NCBI GenBank assembly: GCA_036268405.1
Contig: DATAUF010000138.1
Span: forward strand, 1-10,498
DNA from: DASZTV01 sp036268405
Lineage (GTDB): Bacteria; Actinomycetota; Actinomycetes; JAFAQI01
Reading direction: 5' to 3'
DNA: 10,498 nucleotides
A program made the translations under genes and the position numbers. Each line of letters begins with the position of its first letter. Positions within the stretch are counted from its first letter, which is position 1. The notes beneath the pieces are model-generated. The model searched no databases, had not been told where the DNA came from, and saw nothing but the letters and a program-made list of their open reading frames with translations. This document shows, in pieces, positions 5,800 through 10,498 of the stretch.

Positions 5800-7323
5800 G
5801 TGAGGTCACGGCGCCGGCTGGTGGCAGCAGCGCTGGGCTCATTGGCGCTCGCGACGGCGCTCGCCGGTGCGACGCTGGCCACCGCTGCCCCGCAGCTCGA
5901 CAGTGCTCGAGCCGCCGTTCGCCAGCCGCTCGCGATCCCCCGCCAGCCGATCGGCCACGCGGGCCGATGGCTGACAGACGCCAAGGGGCGCGTGCTGCTC
6001 ATTCACGGCATCAACGTGTCGATGAAGGGCTCGCTCGCCCAAGACGAGGCCTACCACTTCGGCGCCGACGACGCGGCATACCTCGCAGCCAATGGCTTCA
6101 ACGCGGTGCGCCTCACCGTCGAGCGCTACGACGTCGAGCCGACGCCGGGCCACTTCGACGCGGCGTACCTGTCATTCATCCAGCACATCGTCGCGACGCT
6201 GGCCCGCTACCACGTGCTGACGCTGGTCGACTTCCACCAGGACGAGTTCGGGCCGGTCTTCGGCGACAACGGATATCCGGCGTGGATGACCCAGACCGGT
6301 GGCTCGCCCAACCTGAAAAGCGTGGGCTTCCCGTTCCAGTACCTCGCCAACCCGGCGGTCAACCACGCGTTCGACACCCTCTGGGGCAACGGCAACGACA
6401 TCCGCGGCAAGCCGTTGTGGACCGACGACGCGCAGATCCTCGCGCGGGTCGTCGGGTCGTTGAAGAGCACGCCGGGCGTGCTCGGCTTCGAGATCATCAA
6501 CGAGCCATGGCCCGGCACCAAGTACGCGACCTGCCTGCCGCTCGTCATCGGTTGCCCGAGCTTCGACACGGGCGCGTTCAGCGCCTACTACGCGACGATG
6601 GACAAGGCGATCCGAACGCAGAACAGCACGCACCTGGTCTTCTACGAGCCGCTCGTCACGTTCAACTACGGCATCCCGACGTCGGTCGTGCCACCGCCGG
6701 GTGACGCGCGTCTCGGGTTCTCGTTCCACGACTACCCGCTGTGCTCGGCGGCCGACGACGTCGGCCTCGGCGGCGCGTTGGACACCGCCTGCGGCGTGGA
6801 GAGCAAGCTCGCGATCGGCAACGCGGTCACCTACGCGACGGCACACAAGACCGCACTCCTCGAGACGGAGTTCGGCGCCACGAAGAACGCCGCGGCGATC
6901 AACCAGTCGACCGCCGCGTACGACGCACGCATGGTGCCGTGGATGTTCTGGTCGTACGACGAGCTGGTCGGCACGACGTCGATCGGCGCCTTCAGCTCGC
7001 CGCCGAGCCGGTCGCCGAACCGCGCCGTGCTCGACGGTCTCGCGCGGCCGTACCCGCAGCTCGTCGCGGGGACTCCGACGAGCTACGGCTACAGCCCGAA
7101 GACCCACGTCTTCTTCGCGACCTACTCCACCTCGCACGTGTCGGGCTCAGGACGCTTCCCCGGCAACTCGGTGTCGCAGTTCGAGATCCCCAGGGCCGCC
7201 TACCCCCACGGATACAAGGTCAGCGTGAAGGGTGGCGCCGTCGTATCGGGCTCCGGCGACTCGCTGCTGCTGGTCGCGTCCTCCGGGGCGTCGACCGTCA
7301 CCGTGACGGTCAGCCCCAGCTAG
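5800..7323 (+). CDS. Secreted glycoside hydrolase family 5, endoglycoceramidase-like
   Basis: The product is 507 residues: a signal peptide (residues 1-30, ending ATAA), a GH5 (beta/alpha)8 barrel (about 45-400) and a C-terminal beta domain (about 410-507). Catalytic residues are clear: the acid/base Glu235 in IINEPW and the nucleophile Glu357 in ETEFGA. Substrate-site residues typical of the group lie in DFHQDEFGP (144-152), FSFHDY (308-312 region) and MFWSYDE (382-388). The overall pattern matches Rhodococcus endoglycoceramidases, which release the intact glycan from glycosphingolipids. Related GH5 enzymes cleave steryl or other lipid glucosides, so the natural lipid is open. GTG at 5800 is chosen because it starts the signal peptide and directly follows the preceding stop, implying coupled translation. 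The stop overlaps that of the convergent ACT-domain gene. Confidence 0.92.
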   Translation: MRSRRRLVAAALGSLALATALAGATLATAAPQLDSARAAVRQPLAIPRQPIGHAGRWLTDAKGRVLLIHGINVSMKGSLAQDEAYHFGADDAAYLAANGFNAVRLTVERYDVEPTPGHFDAAYLSFIQHIVATLARYHVLTLVDFHQDEFGPVFGDNGYPAWMTQTGGSPNLKSVGFPFQYLANPAVNHAFDTLWGNGNDIRGKPLWTDDAQILARVVGSLKSTPGVLGFEIINEPWPGTKYATCLPLVIGCPSFDTGAFSAYYATMDKAIRTQNSTHLVFYEPLVTFNYGIPTSVVPPPGDARLGFSFHDYPLCSAADDVGLGGALDTACGVESKLAIGNAVTYATAHKTALLETEFGATKNAAAINQSTAAYDARMVPWMFWSYDELVGTTSIGAFSSPPSRSPNRAVLDGLARPYPQLVAGTPTSYGYSPKTHVFFATYSTSHVSGSGRFPGNSVSQFEIPRAAYPHGYKVSVKGGAVVSGSGDSLLLVASSGASTVTVTVSPS

Positions 7324-7988
7324 CCCGTCTGCAGCGCGAGGGCCTTCTCGCGACTGCGGATCAGCTCGCGCCGGCAGTCGAGCACCGCGCTGAGCCGGGT
7401 CAGCTCGGTCGCTGTGAAGCGAATCGCGTAGGGCCGCGCGCCGAGGACGACGTAACCACCGGGCAGACCGTCCCAGGCGGCGAGCAACCAGGCGCCGGTC
7501 TCGTCCGGCGCGAGGTAGGCATCGCGCAGCAGCTCGGGTACCCGCGCGACGTGCTGGACGATGACCCGTCCGGTCGTGATTGCGGCGGCCACGATCGCGA
7601 GATCCGGAACATCACCGACCGGAACGACCTGCACCGGGTCGATTCCCGCGAGTGAACGGATGCCAGTGGCCAGGGTGCTGCGCCGCTCGGGCGCACCGAG
7701 CATCGCGGTGACCCACGTCAGCCCGACGACTGTCGGATCGCTGCGCGGCGTGCAGGGGCCCACGGAAAGCAGCTCGGCTCCCGTTCCCTCGACTGCGGCT
7801 CGCAGCTCGTCGTACGCCGGCATCGACTCGCAGTGCACGACGATCTCGTCCGTCGCACGTTCGCCCTCGACCTCGTGGATCGAGACCTCGACGACGTTCA
7901 TCGCCAGGCCCGCGAGGACGCGGCTCACGGCAGCAAGCGCCCCGGGGTGGTCGGGGACATCGATCCGGAGCCGCGCGAAGGTCGTCAT
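7320..7988 (-). CDS. ACT-domain protein of unknown role
   Basis: The product is 222 residues, soluble and without a signal peptide. The first 75 or so residues form an ACT domain: LRIDVPDHPGALAAVSRVLA (7-26) has the D-x-P-G-x-L turn, and VVEVSIHE (32-39) follows as the next strand. ACT domains bind amino acids or other small ligands and regulate metabolic enzymes. The remaining 145 residues include WLLAAWDGLPGG (167-178) and a C-terminal helix rich in Arg and Leu; I do not recognise a catalytic domain there. GAF- or acetyltransferase-like folds are possible but unsupported. ATG at 7988 starts the domain directly. The gene is convergent with GH5, the two stop codons sharing CTAG at 7320-7323, and divergent from the alpha/beta hydrolase. 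Confidence 0.8.
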   Translation of the reverse strand: MTTFARLRIDVPDHPGALAAVSRVLAGLAMNVVEVSIHEVEGERATDEIVVHCESMPAYDELRAAVEGTGAELLSVGPCTPRSDPTVVGLTWVTAMLGAPERRSTLATGIRSLAGIDPVQVVPVGDVPDLAIVAAAITTGRVIVQHVARVPELLRDAYLAPDETGAWLLAAWDGLPGGYVVLGARPYAIRFTATELTRLSAVLDCRRELIRSREKALALQTG

Positions 7989-8016
7989 GGCCGGTCCGAG
8001 CTGACGATGCTTTCCA

Positions 8017-8079
8017 TCTCAAGATGCTGGCTGCCTTATGTAACGCGCATCTTTCGCAGTCGCTACGGCAGCGTTGAGA
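8017..8079. repeat. Nested inverted repeat in the ACT/hydrolase divergent spacer
   Basis: TCTCAA (8017-8022) pairs with TTGAGA (8074-8079), and inside it GCTGCC (8030-8035) pairs with GGCAGC (8067-8072). The spacing between the two elements differs on each side (7 bases and 1 base). The centre contains the AT-richer CTTATGTAAC, a possible -10 region for either strand. The 159-base spacer otherwise shows no clear promoter boxes. It could be an operator pair for a bidirectional promoter; chance is possible given the short arms. Confidence 0.35.
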
Positions 8080-8147
8080 TATCGATGCCGAAGCGTGAAC
8101 CGAACCGCGGGTGCACGACGAATCTCGCGGTGCTCGAGAATCTGGTC

Positions 8148-8792
8148 ATGTCGCACGCACCGAGCGGGACTGCGACCGCGGAGCTGACGGCCTACTCATC
8201 ACCGGACAGGGTCCGGGCGGTCGCACTCGTCCTGCCCGGAGGCAAGGCCGACAGCTACGAGGCTGCCATCCCGACGCAGCTGACCGCGGTGCGGATGCGA
8301 CCGTTCGCGCGGGCTCTCGCGCGCTCGGGCGCTGAGCACGGCCTCGCGGTCTCGATGCTGCGCTACCGCTATCGCGGCTGGAACGGCATAGAGGCGTCAC
8401 CCACCAGCGACGCACGGTGGGCGCTCGACGAGGTACGCCGCGCACACGGAGACATTCCGGTCGTGCTGGTCGGCCACTCGATGGGCGGGCGTACCTCGCT
8501 GCGGGTCGCCGACGACGCAAGTGTTGTCGGTGTCGTCGCGCTCGCGCCCTGGCTGTCCGGTCAGGATCCGGTCGCGCAGCTGGTCGGCAAGCGGACGCTG
8601 ATCGCGCACGGCAACCTCGACTTCGTCACCAGCCCTCGCGCATCGCGGAGCTTCGCCGCACGTGCGGCCGCCGCCGGAGCCGACGTCACGTACCAGGTGA
8701 TCCACGGCGACAGCCACGCAATGCTGCTCCGCCCATTGCGCTGGCACCACCTGACAACCCGCACCACCCTCGACTTCCTGGACCAGGCTTGA
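8148..8792 (+). CDS. Small alpha/beta hydrolase (serine hydrolase)
   Basis: The product is 214 residues, with no signal peptide and therefore probably cytoplasmic. It has the alpha/beta-hydrolase fold in order: strand and turn VALVLPGGKADS (25-36) with the oxyanion region, nucleophile elbow GHSMGG with Ser111, acid Asp158 in HGNLDFVTS and His190 in GDSHAML. The cap is minimal, as in dienelactone hydrolase-like or short esterase members. The substrate is unknown. The frame stays open far upstream, but sequence before MSHAPSG (ATG 8148) looks non-coding and runs antisense into the ACT gene, so I start there. There is no strong ribosome-binding site; GTG at 8130 is a possible alternative. The next gene begins 41 bases downstream on the same strand, so co-transcription is possible. 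Confidence 0.85.
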   Translation: MSHAPSGTATAELTAYSSPDRVRAVALVLPGGKADSYEAAIPTQLTAVRMRPFARALARSGAEHGLAVSMLRYRYRGWNGIEASPTSDARWALDEVRRAHGDIPVVLVGHSMGGRTSLRVADDASVVGVVALAPWLSGQDPVAQLVGKRTLIAHGNLDFVTSPRASRSFAARAAAAGADVTYQVIHGDSHAMLLRPLRWHHLTTRTTLDFLDQA

Positions 8793-8833
8793 TTCAGTAG
8801 CGGCAACTCCGAGAGAGCTAGGGGTCACCCAAT

Positions 8834-10498
8834 ATGCGTCTCGTCGCCGCAGCCGGCCTTGCCGCCGTCGTCAGCACCGTGCTCGTGCCGGCTGCCGGCT
8901 TTGGCACCGTGACCGCCACTGCCGGTCCGCGGCCGGCCCAGGCGTCGACCACCCACCCGCGCAAGCCGCACGTCCTGCGGGTCGGGACCTACGACGGCAA
9001 GCGCGGGCAGTACCGGAGCATCCAGGCGGCGGTCAACGCGGCCAAGCCCGGCGACTGGATCCTGGTTGGACCTGGCGACTACAAGACCCGTCACGCGACC
9101 GCGCCCAAGGGTGATCCGTCGTCGCCGGCCGGCGTCCTGGTCACGACGCCCGACCTGTTCATCCGCGGTATGAACCGCAACAAAGTGATCGTCGACGGCA
9201 CGAAGTCAGGACCGCCGTGCAGCACCGCCACGAAGGACCAGTACTTCGGTCCCAAGCAAACGCACGGCACTCCACTCGGGACCAACGGCGTGATGGTCTG
9301 GCAATCCAGCAACGACTGGGTGCAGAACCTCACGTCCTGCAACTTCCTGTCCGGGTCGGGCGGTAACGGCAACGAGATCTGGTGGAACGACGGGGACGAC
9401 AGCGGAAAGCTCGGCAAGGGCAAGGGCTTCCTCGGGTCGTACGTGACCGCGACAAACACCTACTTCCACGACGAGAGCACCGCGGCGGCGTACGGCATCT
9501 TCTCCAGCAACTGGCGCGGCGGCACGTGGAACGAGAGCTACGCGAGCAACTTCAACGACTCGGGCTACTACATCGGCGCCTGCCGCGACGTGTGTGACCA
9601 GGTCATGAACCACGCGTGGGCGGAGTTCAACGCGCTCGGATACTCCGGCTCGAACTCGGGCGGCAGCCTCGTCATCAAGAACTCGCAGTTCGACAAGAAC
9701 GAGGACGGGTTCGACACCAACAGCCAGAACGGCGACAACCCGCCGCCGCAGGACGGGACGTGCCCGAACGACGAGATCTCACCGATCACGCACACCACCT
9801 CGTGCTGGGTGTTCATGCACAACTACGTGCACGACAACAACGACCCCAATGTGCCGACCGCTGGGTCGGCTGCGGCTGGGCCGGTCGGCACCGGCATGAC
9901 GATCTCCGGCGGCCGAAACGACACCGTCATGGACAACCTGTTCGAGAACAACCATGCGTGGGGCGTTGCGCTGGTGCCCTACCCGGACAGTGGGCCGCCG
10001 TGCACCGGCGGGACCTTGACGCCCGTTGCATGCCTCTACGACGAGTACGGCGACGCAGTCCTCGGAAACGCCTTCAAGAACAACGGCGGCTGGGGCAATC
10101 CGACCAACGGCGACATCGCGGCGGTCAATCTGGAGCCCGACGCCACCGACTGCTTCGGCGCCAACGTCGAGGTCGGCGGCGCCGCAGCCACGACCTCACC
10201 CGGCGATGCCGAATCGCTCTACCCCACGTGTGATGGCGGTTTGGCAGTGCCGGACGCCAATGCGCTCTTCCTCGACCAGGTGGCATGCGACTCCGACAAC
10301 GCGCAGCTGGCGGGCATCGCAACGGGAACCCTGTGTCTGCCGGGAACCCACTACCCACGGCAGACCAAGATCGTCATGCATCCGCTCCCGGGCGCGACGC
10401 GCGGTCACGGCCACCCCGCGATCGAGAATCCCGCGTCCGCGAACTTGAAGTCGATGAAGGACGCATGCGCCGGCGTACCGGCCAACCCGTGGTGTCCG
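8834..10498 (+). CDS. Secreted right-handed parallel beta-helix protein (3' end beyond window)
   Basis: An open frame of 555 codons runs from ATG 8834 to the window edge without a stop. The N-terminus MRLVAAAGLAAVVSTVLVPA is a signal-peptide core, with cleavage likely between residues 30 and 38. Residues 60-83 (QYRSIQAAVNAAKPGDWILV and following) are the usual N-terminal cap of pectate-lyase-like beta-helices. Later turns show the repeated Asn/Asp-rich pattern NTYFHDE, NSQFDKNEDGFD, HNYVHDNN, DNLFENN and GNAFKNN (about residues 208-416). About a dozen cysteines point to disulfides outside the cell. No lyase or hydrolase site can be assigned; relatives are polysaccharide-acting enzymes or surface proteins. 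An AGGGG lies nine bases before the ATG. The visible end, ACAGVPANPWCP, suggests the true C-terminus is close. Confidence 0.88.
   Translation, partial: MRLVAAAGLAAVVSTVLVPAAGFGTVTATAGPRPAQASTTHPRKPHVLRVGTYDGKRGQYRSIQAAVNAAKPGDWILVGPGDYKTRHATAPKGDPSSPAGVLVTTPDLFIRGMNRNKVIVDGTKSGPPCSTATKDQYFGPKQTHGTPLGTNGVMVWQSSNDWVQNLTSCNFLSGSGGNGNEIWWNDGDDSGKLGKGKGFLGSYVTATNTYFHDESTAAAYGIFSSNWRGGTWNESYASNFNDSGYYIGACRDVCDQVMNHAWAEFNALGYSGSNSGGSLVIKNSQFDKNEDGFDTNSQNGDNPPPQDGTCPNDEISPITHTTSCWVFMHNYVHDNNDPNVPTAGSAAAGPVGTGMTISGGRNDTVMDNLFENNHAWGVALVPYPDSGPPCTGGTLTPVACLYDEYGDAVLGNAFKNNGGWGNPTNGDIAAVNLEPDATDCFGANVEVGGAAATTSPGDAESLYPTCDGGLAVPDANALFLDQVACDSDNAQLAGIATGTLCLPGTHYPRQTKIVMHPLPGATRGHGHPAIENPASANLKSMKDACAGVPANPWCP

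Noticed and set aside
6172..7137. 321-codon minus-strand frame inside the GH5 gene
   Set aside because: It is antisense to a conserved enzyme and its composition (Arg, Val, Glu repeats) is typical of a shadow frame.
1387..8079. TTGAGA copies as ordinary -35 promoter boxes
   Set aside because: No TANNNT-like -10 follows at 16-19 bases for the copies I checked, and some would point away from nearby genes.
7833..8147. N-terminal extension of the alpha/beta hydrolase back to 7833
   Set aside because: The extra residues resemble no domain, and most of this stretch is antisense to the ACT-domain coding region. The fold begins right after ATG 8148.
1..10498. CRISPR array, tRNA, transposon ends or prophage genes
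   Set aside because: I found no regularly spaced repeats, no tRNA-like cloverleaf, no transposase or integrase motifs and no target-site duplications.

Overview
The window looks like a chromosomal segment of a high-GC Gram-positive bacterium (Actinomycetota). The evidence is strong G/C bias at third codon positions, GTG starts, an Fpg/Nei glycosylase of the type common in actinomycetes, a CtaA-type heme A synthase and a Rhodococcus-type endoglycoceramidase. I cannot name the genus. There are no tRNA or rRNA genes, CRISPR arrays, transposases or phage genes. Coding is dense and no gene-free stretch exceeds 300 bases.

Left part (1-2722, all minus strand). A partial NCS1-family permease runs off the left edge. 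A well-conserved TPP riboswitch sits directly in front of it and contains its Shine-Dalgarno sequence, which makes it a probable CytX-type transporter of thiamine precursor pyrimidine. The 298-base gap between the permease and the next gene holds the riboswitch, a possible promoter, a 62-bp interrupted inverted repeat and a 14-bp palindrome. Further right lie a small single-domain rhodanese and an Fpg/Nei DNA glycosylase, arranged as a two-gene operon (glycosylase first).

Middle (2723-5357). A 118-bp divergent spacer with a long hairpin separates the glycosylase from three plus-strand genes. These are tandem paralogues encoding small secreted CAP-superfamily (SCP/PR-1-like) proteins. The last one overlaps the convergent heme A synthase gene (ctaA) by 42 bp.

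Right part (5404-10498). A secreted 131-residue protein is followed with no spacer by a secreted GH5 endoglycoceramidase-like enzyme. The small protein is a stand-alone copy of the enzyme's C-terminal beta domain. The GH5 gene ends tail-to-tail with a minus-strand ACT-domain gene, their stops sharing one CTAG. After a divergent spacer come a small alpha/beta hydrolase and a long secreted right-handed beta-helix protein that is still open at the right edge.

Taken together, the window joins housekeeping genes (thiamine precursor uptake, DNA repair, heme A for the terminal oxidase) to a set of six exported proteins. I see no clear multi-gene defence or biosynthetic system. The most distinctive items are the riboswitch-permease unit, the stand-alone GH5 C-terminal domain gene, the CAP triplication with a degenerate first copy, and several structured intergenic repeats that share the hexamer TTGAGA.
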